In this document: one piece after another, positions 1 through 12,640 of the stretch | How positions within the stretch are numbered: position 1 is the stretch's first letter | Layout of the letters: each line of letters begins with the position of its first letter | Assembly (NCBI GenBank): GCA_948567375.1 | Contig: OX419761.1 | Span: 17,424,501 to 17,488,500, forward strand | Length of the DNA: 64,000 nucleotides | Source: Lunularia cruciata | Taxonomy: Eukaryota > Streptophyta > Marchantiopsida > Lunulariales > Lunulariaceae | Reading direction: 5' to 3' | Notes under the pieces: generated by a model | Database searches by the model: none | What the model was told of the DNA's origin: nothing | Seen by the model: the letters and a program-made list of their open reading frames with translations, nothing else | Program-made: the position numbers and the translations under genes

Positions 1-81
1 GTGAGTGGGAATCTTGTTCTACTAATACTTTTCTTTTTGCCACCTTAAAAGATCTATGATTAATATTAAAGAAAACATGAA

Positions 82-240
82 GCTAATCAAGCTGGGACCA
101 AAGGTTCCATGAGTTATAGGACAAAAGAGCTACTCAAGTTAAACAACGACAATATGCATATTAGCATTGACATCATATTAAATCCTATTGAGATGGAATT
201 GGCTTGATAAGAAGTGAGTAATTTAGCTCTTGAATGAACT
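82..240 (+). pseudogene. Decayed possible coding segment, unrecognised
   Basis: A short open stretch here and its duplicate at about 17480-17640 share a readable frame, with a Y(R/K)TKEL core followed by L(K/N)N-D and later an N-I motif. Both copies soon hit stops and no family is recognised. It may be a remnant of an old retroelement ORF that was already dead at the time of duplication. The evidence is limited to partial frame conservation between the two copies. Confidence 0.2.
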
Positions 241-974
241 ACCAACTATTATTTTGTAATTAGCTTTTTGAACAATGCATGATTGGACCATGATATTTGG
301 AGCTATTTGGAATATATTAGTCAATTTTCCCATTGGTTGGCATCAAATGCTAGTATATGTGATAAGTTTTCATGACCATCAAATTTCCTTAAGTTTTGAG
401 AAATATATTGAAATTATAGTTTGTGATACTTTAAGATCCTCTCTAGATTCTCAACTCAAATTTGATAATTAGTCCATTACACATCTCACTTTGGAGGAGA
501 AAAAGCTAAGTATCTATGAGACATGAGATGTTGTTAAATTATTCCTTGATGATTGGAAGATGTGTGATCTAAGACAAAATTAGGAGATTTAGTTAAAGTC
601 TAAAGTGAATACTATAAACATAATAGATAGCCACTAGTATGATATAACAAGAATAAATTTTTGCTTTACTTGAGCTCAAAGACTAAAGTATACATTGTTG
701 AGGTCAGATATGCTAAGTGTGTCTCTTAAGATGTAGCTTAGGCATTTATGGGTTATAGAGTAATACAGGATATTCAATAAAGCAATTGCTTACAATCCAA
801 TGATAAATAAATGGAGTCATTAAATTTATATTCCTTCCAAATCTATATGATTTTCTAACTTCATTTGCACATAAGTGATCTATAAGGTAGCATATGTCAA
901 TATTTGATATTATCTTTGTGTTATAGATGCTATCACATATCAAACTCCTCACTTTAGGTATTCCATTTATTATA

Positions 975-3900
975 TAGATACAATGTCATAAAATCTCATG
1001 TCAAACTTGTCTAAAACTCTAAATGTTGTATGATAGTATGAATGCAAAGCATTATAAGAATGTTATTTTGTGTCTTCTTTGGAGAGTATGTATGCAAAGC
1101 CATATCATAAACTCAAAGTGAGTAGATTTAATATGTGAAACATCTATACCATCAAAAAATGTTAAGACCAATTATCTAATATATGTTTTGTCTTTTGGTT
1201 GTTATATAGATGAAAAGTAATATAAAGATAAAGTCTAGAACTGAACATGTAGAGAAGTTTTGGATGTCAATCAATATCAAAACTTGTTAGATTAGGTATT
1301 TTGTTGGTTGTACAAATACAATGCTATATTAAATTAAAGCCTCATATTAACGATTGAGATATGTTCTAGATAGATGCCATTTTACAAACAAAAATTGTGC
1401 TAGAGATGTTGCTTACCCAGTTTATAGCTCTAGTGATGGTTTGTATGTGCACTGTGTGCTAGAAGGAAGGAACAAAGTGGTATAAGGATAATAACTCTCA
1501 TTCCTCAAATCCTTTGTGCTTTGTTCAATTCAGTCAATCCCTTTGTTTCTATTATGCCAATGCTCTTCCAAATGGCTTCTAAAGGAAAAAATCACCAGTG
1601 CTAATACAAAAGATCATCCTTTCACACTCATAAAAGGATACTCTAGAATTAGAAGTTCCTCCAAGTCCAACATTATAGTAATAACACTCTCAAAATAGAA
1701 AATCTCAATCTTTTACTTAGAAAATATAGATGATACTCATAAAGCCTCATTCCACTCACTCATCCCATACACTTCAAGCGCAATAAGGAATAAATTCCTT
1801 CCATTTCCAAAGCCTCTCTTTATTTACTAACCAAAATTACCATATTAAGTACTTCAGCATTTTGGTAAGTTCCCTACTTTTCCTAAATTACCCTAGGTAA
1901 GGATTCCTTGGTCAATGGTCCATCATATTTTTTATTGGCCTCACATATCTCTTCTCATGAAGATTCTAAGTATATTCCTTATGAATATATGATTTTCTCC
2001 TTATTAAAAATCATAGTGTATTTCAAGGTTAATTTAAATCTATCTAACTTGACTTATTCCTACTACCAAAGGTCACCTAACTTGGTCAATCCAATTGCAG
2101 TTCAACACCTCCTTTATGGCACTGCAAACCATAAGTCATAATCATAATAACCACCAAATGACTTTAATGACAAATGTATGCCCTAGGGTATTACAATGCA
2201 ATATATAAGACTTTGTCATAATGTATCTTAAAGTCTATAGCTCATAACATGTTGACATGTTTTAGACGTTAAACCATATCAAAATGTCATTTCAATTTCT
2301 CTATGATAGTTTAGATGCCGGCCAAATCAAAACTTATCACATCAAGTCTTTTAATGCTTGTATAAAGGTCAGGTCATATTAATATTGTAGTCTAGTATAA
2401 GACATTTGGAGATATTATAGATATCATGCCATACCCTCATTGTAATCTACAAATTCTATAAGATGTGTTTTACATGCTATATCAAGACTATAATCTAGTA
2501 CCTATAATGGTTTGGAGATGTAGTAAATATCAGATCATATAAGGATTGTCAAATCAAAGATGTCATTTAAAACTTTCAAAATTGTGCCATCTTAGAACTT
2601 GTCATTTTACATACATTGTCATAGGTTTGGGCTATTTCAGAACTATTTTCTAAAATGCTTCAAGAGTTTTAGATGTCACACCATCTTAGAGTCATACACC
2701 ATCTTAGAGTCATCACACCATCTTTATCACATGAGGTAAGTCATTTAATGCTTGTCATATGTTGGACCTCATGAAGATTCTAGTCTCGAATGTATAACAT
2801 TCAGAGGAGGCTTTTGGGCCCTATCAGATTTGTTAACTCATGTTGTCTTAACTTGGTATAGAGTCCAGAATATCAGCTTATGTTTATGATGCTCAAGAAT
2901 GCCAAAAGTTTTGATGATAAATCATATGTGTTTCTTTTCATGTAAAGCTATTATATGAAGTAAATACATCTATGTATGATGATCTTGTTGACTATCAAAA
3001 TGACCATCATCTATATCTTAATCCATTGTTAATCGAATCCTTTTCAATACATTGGAACAAATCTGGAATTTATTTGTAGTAGAACTATTTGAAAAGCTCT
3101 TCTATATATTTAGAGTAAAAAATATCTCATAAAAGAATGCAAAATATGATTTAAGAATATTATAAAATAGCATAAAGTTGAATCATACTGAAAAAATGTC
3201 ATATTACAATGATATTTTATTACATTAACACCCATCTATCTTATTTTATTACTTCTTTATTGTTATGATGCAAATAATTTCATCTGATCATTATGCTTGA
3301 TAGACGAAGCAAAAAAATATTTTTGTGATATAAATTTTATTGAGCAAAAAAATTTATTTGATCATTATGCTTAAACTATAGATCTTGTGTGCTTTAAGGT
3401 TATGATGGATGGTTCAAGATTTTCTTTTATGAAAGATCCTCTAAAGCTCAATTAATTTCTTGGAGTCCAATAAAGGAGGACTTAATAATAATTTCAAATA
3501 TACGGATTGAATTTAGGTTTCTTATATAAAGTTCAGGACTTCATTAATGAGTATTGTATCTATAAGCACCTTGAACAAGTTTTTTCATCTCCAAAAAATA
3601 GATTTAATGTATAGACATGAGTGGAGTTGAAGAAATCAGTAGTTTCAAGAACGGATTAAAGAAAAGAAAGAAAGTCATGAGAAGGCCAAAGACTATCAAT
3701 GAGCTATTGTATAAACACACAAGATCTATAGTTTTTGTCAACAAGAGAGGAAATTTTATAGATGTTTAAAGTAACCCTATAGTTTTCTTTTTTTTCAATA
3801 AGGGGGAAGGGGAGCATGATGGGAATTTAACATATGTTCAAAATAACTCATATATATATATAGAGAGAGAGAGATGGAGACAGAAGAACTCCCATTAAAG

Positions 3901-4780
3901 GACAATGTAGATTAGAAAATGGAAGAATTATGCAATATTTGGTTACTTAGTAAAACAACAATCTTGTGTTTTGCAATAGTAATAACCATGTTGCTTAATT
4001 CTCAACTATGGGTATGAGTATGAAGATATGACAGAGCATGATAAAAAAAATGTAGAAAATAAACTGGATGATAGGAAAATAATTCAAGATTTAAAATAGC
4101 ACAACTCCTTGTTAGTTCAACATAAATGCAGAGGCAGGTGAAAGGTAATGGATTGAGGGGAAAAGAATACTCTCGCCTGCACAAATAAAGACTTAGAGAA
4201 GATTAAGATTAGAATATTAATTGCTCTAGGAGTATCTAAAGGGTGACATATGATTAACTTCATTTTCACCTTAACCTTGTTTATCTTCAAATGACTAACT
4301 TAATATTATCTTAATCTTAATATGACTAAAAGAGAATTAGAGTTGGTTTTTTTAATTATTGTAGATATTTCTTTAAGTAAGTTACATTTATCAAAATTCT
4401 TCCACATATTTTACTTTATTATTGAAGTAAATGAATCCATTGCACTCTTTGAAATATTTACCGTCACAATAGGTAAGCTTTATAACAATTAACACCTGTT
4501 TTCTTATGTACCTTTCATTATCGTTTTATTAAGATTTTTTTTAGATGCCATTTACTCAATAACCTTTATTGAATAATTGAAAAGAGTTGTACCATTTTAC
4601 TGTGTATTGAAAAGAGTTGTACCATTTTATTGTGTATTTTCTGAGCCATTAATATAAGTAAGGTTGTATAATTTGACTTATATTTTTCTTGAAATGACTC
4701 GGAATTTAACAATAGAGAGAACGTCATTAGTTATTTAGTATTCATTTCATAAAATTCAAAAAATATGGAAATCCATTTAA
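975..4780. other. AT-rich intergenic DNA of copy 1
   Basis: No gene is recognised. All open stretches are short and are not kept in the duplicate at 32170-36340. The stretch at about 1890-2110 has a weak inverted counterpart at about 12440-12640. Simple repeats occur near 3852-3875 (TA then GA runs), and a short direct repeat with the core GAAAAGAGTTGTACCATTTT occurs twice near 4578-4630. Confidence 0.6.
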
Positions 4781-4839
4781 TTAAAACGTTCCAAAGGGAA
4801 TTGTTGAACTGCACTCCTGACATATTTAATGGTAAAGTG

Positions 4840-5151
4840 TTTCATCCTTAGTGTCTTCTGCGCAGTCGCCTTCTTCCATTCTTTATGGTCCTTTATGGTC
4901 CATCGCAATCCTTAGGAGAGTAATCACACTAGGTGATGCTTTTTCAATACTCCAGTTGTTTGTAAATCACACGGGCTTCATAGCTAGTGTATCTTAGATG
5001 CAATAGGGCAGAATTATCGTATAAACTCTATAGGAGCTTAGCCCATTTTACCTTTTTCATTTCTCTCTCTCCCTTGATGGGGTCTTCCCATCCTTAAATT
5101 GTTTTCTACGCGGTCGCCCTTGTTTCCTTTTTAATTTTAATTGGTAAAGTG
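4840..5151 (+). mobile_element. LINE-like R4 tail insertion with TSD
   Basis: This roughly 310 bp insertion lies inside copy 1 of the segmental duplication. The duplicate at about 39420-39450 is uninterrupted and gives the empty site. GGTAAAGTG flanks the insert at 4831-4839 and 5143-5151, with a TAAT core before each, so the target-site duplication is about 9-13 bp. The body matches the 3' tail of R4: the cores CTTAGCCC, TTGATGGGGTCTTCCCATCC and CGGTCGCC occur in that order. The first 40 bases or so have no counterpart in the other R4 copies. No terminal inverted repeats are visible. A 5'-truncated LINE copy is the best reading. Confidence 0.75.
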
Positions 5152-6175
5152 ACTCGAAAGAAAATCAGAGCATTGTTATAGTAGAAACAATTACACATCT
5201 TAAGCCATCATGACCGGATTTCCTCCTTCGCGCGTGGATGGTAGGTAACAGTCCTGACAACTCCTGGAGTCTTAAGTGTAAGGAAATCGTAGATTGTACA
5301 TGTAGCAGTTTGTCCTGCGCACAGTGTGTTCTTAGCTGAGGATACTCTTTACCCTTCGCTGTCGAGCGTTACAATGACACGGCACAACGGGAGTGCGTAT
5401 CAGGACGATCTGCAGAGGAGGAATATCAACTGCATTTGCTTCCAACAAAGCGTACGCATTAACTAGGCCGGGGTAAACATCTGATCTGGTCAATGGGCAG
5501 ATTCTAGTTCTAATCTGAGTTACGATTTCATACAGGAAGAGTTATCTGGAAACAAGTTTTGATGCGAGATCTCCCTTTGAAACCCGGTAGAAACTTACTT
5601 TACTTACATCCGGTGTGGTTGTTTCCAGTATGATTGTACGCATGTGGCCGTTTCGGTTGTTTCCACCTCCAGCTTTCAGATGCTCAGTCTTTCCTGAATT
5701 CCACCCGAGAAAACATCCTTCATATCGCTTTGATGCTGAACGGTCCACGGTCATCTGAAGCTGGTTGCCATGACCAGTCAGAGAAACAGATCATAGCAGA
5801 CATTGTCGTCCAACTTTATCAAATTGTGATTGCAACCAGAATGGGAGTAAGCCCAGAACTTTCAGTAGTGATAAGCCTTCTCGAACTTAAAGGACAACAG
5901 CCAACACAAATGCATCGTGGATGGTCTCCAGATCAAACTGATCATCTGAGGACATGTCCAACTAGTACCTCACTGACAGCGACTTATTATTAAGTTGTCA
6001 GCTATACATCCTGATTCTTGAATCCAATTCAAGATTTGAGAAGGATCCATTATTGAGTGACCCTGATCCATCGCTGCCAACTACGTCACGAACTCAGCAA
6101 AATGTTTCAATATCGACTTCTGGTACATTTAGAGATTTTACATCATATGCTTCGCAAATTCAACCTATCTGGTCA

Positions 6176-7936
6176 TCACGGAATTGAAGGTACGGGACCC
6201 GAAAACATATTGTTCGTAAGATTCAGGTAGAAAAGGTCCGGCAGATTGCTGATGGATGCTGGCACTGTACCGCTAAACATGTTGCTGGAGAGATCTAGAT
6301 ATGTAAGGGATGTCAGATTACCAATGGATTCTGGAACAGGTCCACCAATTGAGTTTCTAGAAAGGTCCAAGTAGACAAGGTTGGAGAGGCCTTGAAGGAA
6401 AGAGGAGGGAAGTGCGCCAGTCAATCCGCAATTATGCATGTCAAGTGAGGTTAGGGTGGCTGTAGAGGGAAAGGGATCTGAAGATAACGGCGCACTAAGT
6501 GGGTTACTGGAGATGTTAAAGCTGAAAAGAGAGGGAAGGGCGAGGAAAGAGACTGGGATCTGGCCAGTAATCTTGTTGTTGGATATGTCAAGATTGGCAA
6601 GGCTAGACAAGGAGGACAACCATGAAGGAAATGGACCGGAAAGCTTGTTGAATCCAAGCAAGAGCTGACTGAGGTTGGGATTGCTTGGAACCGTGCCATA
6701 AGGGTCGAGGCTGTCTAATGAATTGTTGGAGAGATCTACTGTGGAAGCTTTGGCGGCGAGGGACAGAGGGAATCCGCCTGAAAAACGATTGTTCTTAGCA
6801 AAGAAAGTAGCGACATTGAACAGATTATTTGGCAGTGGGCCGGACAAAAAGTTGTTCTCAATGTCTAGAAACAGGCCGTTTGCCCCCGGTATATTACCAA
6901 TCTCAGCTGGAAGTGATCCATAAAACCTGTTGCCGAAGAGCTGCACGAATGAGAGCAGAGGAAGAGAACCTATCTCCTTTGGTATGTACCCCGTCAAGCG
7001 GTTGTTGGGAACGCTAAAAAGACTCAGTCGCTTGCAATTTCCAATCGTCGGAGGAATCCTCCCGGTGAGACGATTATATCCAGCGCTAAACGCACTGACT
7101 GCCGTCAGTTGGCCAATCTCCATAGGAATGCTGCCGGATATTTGATTGACTTGAATGAAGAAAGTCTCCAGCATCTTCAACTTGCCGATCGAAGTGGGAA
7201 TGGAACCTGTAAAGTTGTTCTGCCCAACATCTATGGTCGTCAGGGATGGAAAATTCCCCAGCCAATTAGGAAGAGCGCCATACAAACGATTGGATGGAAA
7301 TTCGAGTCTCTGAAGAGATTTCAAGGTGTTTAGGCACCCTGGGAGAGTTCCAGTGAGGTCCTGATTAGATAGTCGCAGTCGAACCAGGTTCACCAGCTTG
7401 CAGATTACTTGAGGTATGGGTCCGGACAACTGCCCTCCAAGGATGCTAAGCTCCGTGAGTTTAGTTAGCAGTCCAATCTCTTGTGGTATAGGTCCAGTGT
7501 AGTTGGGAGAACCTTGCATCAAACGAGTGAGACTGGTGAGGGACGCCCATGTCTTCGGAATTGGACCGTTGAATTGGACAGAGAATGTAATAAAGTACTC
7601 CAGAGCTGTGAGCTTGCCAATGGACGCCCCAACAACTCCAGAATACGCTGGATCAGGACCGACGCCTATGGGACTTCCTCGTGTTGGGACATTAACCTCG
7701 ACGCCCCGCACGCGTCCAGAGATAGTACAGTTCACACCCTTCCAGCTGCAACAATCTGTTCCACTAATCCAATTATCGAAAACCCCGTAACCCGGGTCAA
7801 GTAAGCTACTTTTAAATTCCTGAAGCGCACTGCTATCCCCAGCGTCACATTGACTTTGAACTCCTAGAATTGATGCGCTCAACAAGCACATCAACAGAAC
7901 TGCTCGTGTACACGCTTCAACCCGCTCAAATGCCAT
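6176..7936 (-). CDS. Secreted LRR-only protein (LRR gene A)
   Basis: This single-exon gene encodes 586 residues. A hydrophobic signal peptide covers about residues 10-28. It is followed by a plant LRRNT_2 cap (residues about 30-70) with the CDAGDSSAL start and the CCSWKGVNC cysteine cluster. About twenty plant-type LRRs of the LxxLxxLxLxxNxLxGxIP class then run to the end. There is no transmembrane segment, no kinase and no C-terminal cysteine cap, and the chain stops after GPVPSIP. The start is supported by the context AACGATGGC and by the signal peptide directly after it. Known relatives include PGIP/DRT100-like apoplastic proteins and the ectodomains of LRR receptors; the actual ligand cannot be inferred. 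It is about 95% identical to gene B (40474-42231) by eye, and the differences concentrate in the first 190 residues. Confidence 0.93.
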   Translation of the reverse strand: MAFERVEACTRAVLLMCLLSASILGVQSQCDAGDSSALQEFKSSLLDPGYGVFDNWISGTDCCSWKGVNCTISGRVRGVEVNVPTRGSPIGVGPDPAYSGVVGASIGKLTALEYFITFSVQFNGPIPKTWASLTSLTRLMQGSPNYTGPIPQEIGLLTKLTELSILGGQLSGPIPQVICKLVNLVRLRLSNQDLTGTLPGCLNTLKSLQRLEFPSNRLYGALPNWLGNFPSLTTIDVGQNNFTGSIPTSIGKLKMLETFFIQVNQISGSIPMEIGQLTAVSAFSAGYNRLTGRIPPTIGNCKRLSLFSVPNNRLTGYIPKEIGSLPLLSFVQLFGNRFYGSLPAEIGNIPGANGLFLDIENNFLSGPLPNNLFNVATFFAKNNRFSGGFPLSLAAKASTVDLSNNSLDSLDPYGTVPSNPNLSQLLLGFNKLSGPFPSWLSSLSSLANLDISNNKITGQIPVSFLALPSLFSFNISSNPLSAPLSSDPFPSTATLTSLDMHNCGLTGALPSSFLQGLSNLVYLDLSRNSIGGPVPESIGNLTSLTYLDLSSNMFSGTVPASISNLPDLFYLNLTNNMFSGPVPSIP

Positions 7937-9480
7937 CGTTGGTATCTTTTACCAAACAAAGGGGAACCCTTGCTTCTTCTCTTTCCAGCACTCCAAATTC
8001 ACGGCGAAAGGTACGAATCTGGTAACCCAGGTTCCATATTCTAAATTTCAGTACATTGTTTCTAATCCTGTAGACAACAGTAAACAACTATCTTCGAGCC
8101 AAAGAGTAAAATCATTGTGCAAAATGTACAGTACCTGTGATGTACTGTGCTGTGAGACAACTAGGAGAAACTATGAGAATACTCACTTTCGGAACAGAAA
8201 TGGCAGTCTGGAAGAGTTACTCGCTTCAAAATCGACAGGATAGGAATTGAAACTTACATCGACTAACTATAACAGCTTCGATTTGTCAGTTTCGGGGTGT
8301 TCAGCTCGGGAGACGGTTTAATAAGCCCTAAACCGTAAACATACAGCTTGACTCCTGCACGCTAATTCAACTAGAATGTCAGAAGACGATGTATGTCAGT
8401 TCCTTGAGTAGAGTACGCCCAGTTCTTTTACCCGCTATGTTCCCACGCTACTCGGACTCTACATATGGACCATTTTCCCATCCCAAGGGTACAGAAATCG
8501 AGGACAAAGGAGAACATGCAAACGAGAATATGCAGAACAAATGCCGACTGTGGTGTTAGGAATAACCATCTACTATACATGAGGATGCCTCCTTGAACTC
8601 CTTCCTCGTTTCAGAAGCTTACGAGTGACACTGTCATGACGAGGTTTAGTCCAGATACGCATGTTCCAGCCCACGCACGGTAACCACTCAGGCCAGAGAA
8701 AAGCGGTCCCCATAATACATAATACATGAGACATCGTCCTATTGCAGGCAACTTTAGCTCGACAAGGTAAATATAAACCCTGTGTTCAAGACATTTTTCG
8801 GAAATAAACACCTTCTCTACCACCGAACGTCAGCTAACGCTTGCGTCATGGTGTAAACATTTGTCCTAGCCCATTAAAGAACAGCCTAAAACCCAGTGCA
8901 TTCCCTTCAGATCAAGGAACTTCCTTAACAGTAAAACTCCCAAAGAACTTCTTCAGCTAAGGATTTTAGAAGCTCTGAAAGGCTACACCTATCGCAAGGA
9001 GAGGCAATGGAAGCTAAGAAGCAAACAATCCAATACCTGTACTTTCGATCAGTAGTTGCCTTGGGGCGGAGAGGGTAATGCCAGTTCGATACCGGACCTC
9101 GAAGTGGATAATGATAATGGCATCAGCTGCTCTCTTCACATGACTTCTGCATTCCGCCGATGCTGTTGGTAGTCTACGCTAGGTCGAACCAAAACTCCAA
9201 AAGTTGAGCAGCAGCTAGTGAACTCCTGTGGATGAAATGGAACACATTGCTTGCGAAGAAAAGAAGCCGAGAGTGACAAGCATTGCCGTGAACCACGTTC
9301 GTAGCTATTATGACGTCGTGTCAATGACTGACAGCCAAATCCTCCCTTTCAAGTTCCAAATCTTTAAAGATCTACTGTGGATGACTGTCACGTGCCGTGC
9401 AAACAATGCAAGGGTCTACTCAAGACAATGTTTTGCGTTAAATTGCTTTGCAATTTGAGGCTGTTACAGTGTCCCTTGTC
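7937..9480. other. Upstream region of LRR gene A
   Basis: This is presumably the promoter and 5' leader of the minus-strand LRR gene A. It matches 42232-43840 upstream of gene B at roughly 90% by eye, so both genes inherited the same control region. A telo-box-like CCCTAAACC lies near 8326. In the gene B copy the corresponding bases read CTCTAAACC. No TATA box could be assigned with confidence and no other gene is visible. Confidence 0.5.
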
Positions 9481-9495
9481 TGGGTACTGGTAAAC

Positions 9496-9660
9496 AGATT
9501 TGACGGTATGATGTCTATTTTATCTACAATAGAGAAAGAGTAACAGCTCCATCTTATCTATTTTATCTACAATAAAAACAGATTTGACGGTATGATGTCA
9601 GATTTGACGGTATGATGTCTATTTTATCTACAATAGAGAAATCTGCCCTACGGTACCTAA
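9496..9660. repeat. Local direct repeats at the right edge of copy 1
   Basis: The 20-mer AGATTTGACGGTATGATGTC occurs at 9496-9515, 9580-9599 and 9600-9619, and TATTTTATCTACAATA follows two of them. After the last comes AGAAATCTGCCCTA, the reverse complement of the block that precedes the GCTTAGCCC core in R4 copies. Copy 2 has the 20-mer once, at about 43853-43872, and then diverges. The breakpoint of the duplication therefore lies in this cluster. Confidence 0.7.
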
Positions 9661-9669
9661 GATATCCCA

Positions 9670-12110
9670 TATAAGCTACTTCAATGAGATGGAGAATTTT
9701 AAATGGATCCTTCTAGAGGAAGATGGGAACTTGAGGATCTGTATTGATTTCAAGAAGTTCAATGTTATGACCTTGAAAGAGCTTATAATCCATGAATGCT
9801 ACAAGTTTGGAGATGGTTATAGTTTAGTTCAATGAACCAAATGAGCATTGGTCCAAAGAAGTAGCACTTGATAACCTTCACTACACTTCAGGGTACGTTT
9901 ACTTTTTGAGTCATGTGCTTTGGTCTTTGTATTCGCCCTAGTAAATTTTCAAAAGTTCATGGATAAGATTTTTGAACCATTTATAAAAAGTTTATGAGAC
10001 ATTTTCAGATTTCATTTCGGATTACTTTAATGTTTATGAGAGCGAAGAAGAGGAGTACTTTGATCACCTCATCAAAATTTTACAAAGATAAGATGAACCT
10101 AATGCATCCAACTGAAAGAAGTAAATTTCTAGAGGCACAAAAAACATTTGATTAGGACATATAATGTATAAGGAGGGGGTGGGTGTAGTTGTTGATCTAG
10201 AGAAGGTGAAAACATATTAGAGTCACCATTTTCTATCAATTTGTTACAATTGAGATTCTTTTTAGGAATGGTAGGATATTTTAATGGGTTTATTTTTTAT
10301 TTGTCACTAAAAGCTCATGCTTTCACTTCTTGTATGAGGAAAGGAGTCGATTATGCACTTCTTGAAGATAATGGAACTTTTATAGCTTTTGAATATTTGA
10401 AGAAAGCTCTTAATTTTACTTATATTTTATCTAAGACTAATTTATTTGTTAATGAATCCAATAAAACAATTGAGTTTAGTCTTAGTTAGAAACATGATGA
10501 AGAGCATGATCATCCTTTTGCTTACATTAGTAAAAAGATTTTTTTACAAAGGAGAACTACTTTGTTATAGAGGGAAAAGATGCAATGATCTTTGCTTCGT
10601 GGAAGTTAGGTATCATTTGGTGTGAGGAAAGTTCACCATTTGCTTTGATCATAAGGCTTTGCAATATACTTTTAGTAAGCTAAATGTAAAAGGGAGGATT
10701 GCTAAATAATAGACACTCTTTTCATAACATGAAGACATATGATTGTATAATCTATGATCGGTCAAGAAAGGGACATTCTACTACAAACATGATATCTTGA
10801 GCTTATGATGAAGAAGGGGAAGAGCCTCTCAATAATACAATCTTTGATGAGGATATGTTAACTTGGAGTAGATTCTAGAGGAATACAAGGAGGTTTGGTA
10901 CTCTAGCTCAAGAGGAGAATTTCTAGAAGGCATGCATACAAAGGAGAGAAATGCCTTAATACAAAGGCAGAAATGCTACACCCTTGTGCAGAATATCTGA
11001 TCATAGAAGGCTTCCAACCGTTGCTTTAGAAAGTAGTGTGCAATAAGAATCTCATGAGGAGTTTTATGATGGTCCAAGATGATCACTTTGCAAGAAAGGT
11101 GACAACCTTAGAGATTTGAAAAAAGGGTATTATTAAGAAATCATTTTGAATACTACCTTGATTTTTTGCAAGACTTGTGATGTTGGTCAAGCCTTTGCAA
11201 AGAAATTGAGTGTTTCAACTCCATATCTTAGTATACTTGTGCTAGGACACTTTGCAAAATGGAGCATTGACTTTGTTAGGCCTTTGAACAAAGCTCCACA
11301 CAAGGCTATTTTTATTGTCATAGTTATATATAAGTTGATCAAGGGAGTAGAGGCAAGACTTTTGCGGGCCATCAACAAAGCTCAAGAAGTGAGATTTCTA
11401 TAAGACAAGATCATCATCTGCTTTAATTGCCCCTTTAAGATCACATCAAAATTTTGGAGGTTAATTTATTGGGAGTAGGACTTTATTAGTCATGACTACT
11501 TTTTCATCAATCATTAGTGTTATAATATCATATAAATCAAATTCTAGTAGTCTTACATACAAGACCAACTAAATCAAACATTTGATTTAATGTTTGCACA
11601 AGATGCTAATATAGAATAAGAAAAGTACAATTTAGACAAGAGGCTACATGCAATATTGTAGGAGTATTATATCATCATGAAAGCTCAATAAAATACTCTT
11701 GCTTTAAAATAATTTATGAATTATGGTCCAAATTATTAATCCAATTTGATCTCAAAACTTTCAAGACTTTTCAAGTTGGATGGAAGGGGAAGCAATGAGA
11801 AGAGGCTAAAATCTTACATCAACCATAACTCATGGAGTTGGAGGAAGCTAGGGCTATAGTTTTGGTCCAAATTCAAGAGGCTCAAGCTCAAGAGAAGAAA
11901 AAAAATGACAATCAATTGGGAAGGAAGAGAAGACAACATTTTAAGCAAGGAGATTGTGTAATAGCACTTTGATTCTATTTACTATAAAAGAGGACCAATG
12001 AATTTCCTATCTAAGTACTTTTGACCTAATTAGAGGTGGATACTTTGATAGAATCAACTATGATACATGGAAACCTTCTAACAAAAAGAAGTGATACTTT
12101 AGTTCACAAA
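9670..12110 (+). mobile_element. Decayed Ty3/Gypsy pol remnant (R0)
   Basis: Fragments of pol follow the normal order but many stops and frameshifts break them. An RT piece near 9706-9800 includes LRICIDFKKFN, matching the usual DYRKLN block. An RT/RNase H connection lies at 10241-10489, beginning FFLGMVGYF. RNase H-like text spans about 10495-10700. An integrase piece lies at about 11140-11403, with a C-x2-C pair followed by FAKWSIDFVRPLNK, the plant Gypsy integrase core start. A basic GD-V integrase tail sits near 11830-11970. No LTR pair was recognised. The sequence differs clearly from R1, R2 and R3, so this is another and older lineage, possibly of the Athila/Tat type. Confidence 0.75.
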
Positions 12111-12439
12111 CTCAATGAAAACTTAATTCAAGTGTGAATGTAATCCCTAGACTACACATTAGTCTTTAGAATTATCTTGGGTATATTAGTTAATTTTTTA
12201 CCAGCTAATTTTAGTAGTAATCAAGTAAGAGCTATCTCTAATTATTCTAGTATTTAAAAATAAGAAGAAAGATCTTTCACTTAGTTGTGAAGTAATTCAT
12301 AGGATTTCCTTATCAAATGTAGATTAAATTATATTAGAGTGGATCTCTTAAGAGGATTTATATAAGAGTTGAGCCTTTAAAACGATTTTCTATTATATTA
12401 GATTTGAGTGTGAACTCCATGTTTGCCTTTGCATGATCA

Positions 12440-12640
12440 AATTGATTGGTATATAGGAGATATCAAAATCCTATTGGTTTGACCAAGTTAGGTGACCTTT
12501 GGTAATAGAGGTAGGTAAAGTTAGATAGATTTGACTTGACCTTGGAATATTTTAGAATTTTTTATTATGAGAAGATCCTAAATTCCTAAGGAAGAATTTT
12601 AGAAGCTTCTAAGAAAGGTATGTGAAAGGCTGTTGAGCTA
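12440..12640 (-). repeat. Inverted relative of the 1890-2110 segment
   Basis: Read on the minus strand, this stretch resembles about 1890-2110 and 33050-33240. The shared order includes an AGGTCACCTAACTTGGTCAA block and CTATCTAACTT. It is therefore a third, inverted copy of a dispersed sequence whose class is unknown. It lies just downstream of the R0 pol remnant and could be part of an old LTR. Confidence 0.45.

Larger units (their letters stand above)
1..9640. repeat. Segmental duplication, copy 1
   Basis: This block is collinear with 17395-43877. Matching stretches include about 1-870 with 17395-18320, about 1000-4780 with 32170-36340, and about 4788-9515 with 39397-43877. Each copy holds one LRR gene at its right end. 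The AT-rich left part has drifted strongly, by eye roughly a quarter of positions plus many indels. The LRR gene and its flanks are much closer. Copy 1 lacks the retrotransposon stack and the SHIPPO block found in copy 2, so it serves as the empty-site reference. Its left edge lies outside the window. Confidence 0.88.

Noticed and set aside
4840-5151. Possible Mutator-like MITE because of a 9 bp target duplication
   Set aside because: No terminal inverted repeats, and the related copies share a 3' end but not a 5' end, which fits LINE truncation better.
5634-5993. 119-codon plus-strand open frame downstream of LRR gene A
   Set aside because: The duplicate at 39928-40240 breaks this frame by a stop and indels, so it is not conserved coding; it is the 3' flank of the LRR gene.
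6438-7804. Several open frames of 60-107 codons on the plus strand opposite LRR gene A, and the same opposite genes B and C
   Set aside because: They are antisense shadows of the repetitive LRR codons. They recur opposite gene B because the DNA is duplicated.
9061-9120. B-box-like GTTCGATACC near 9075 and its copy near 43443
   Set aside because: No cloverleaf can be drawn around it, so it is not a tRNA gene.
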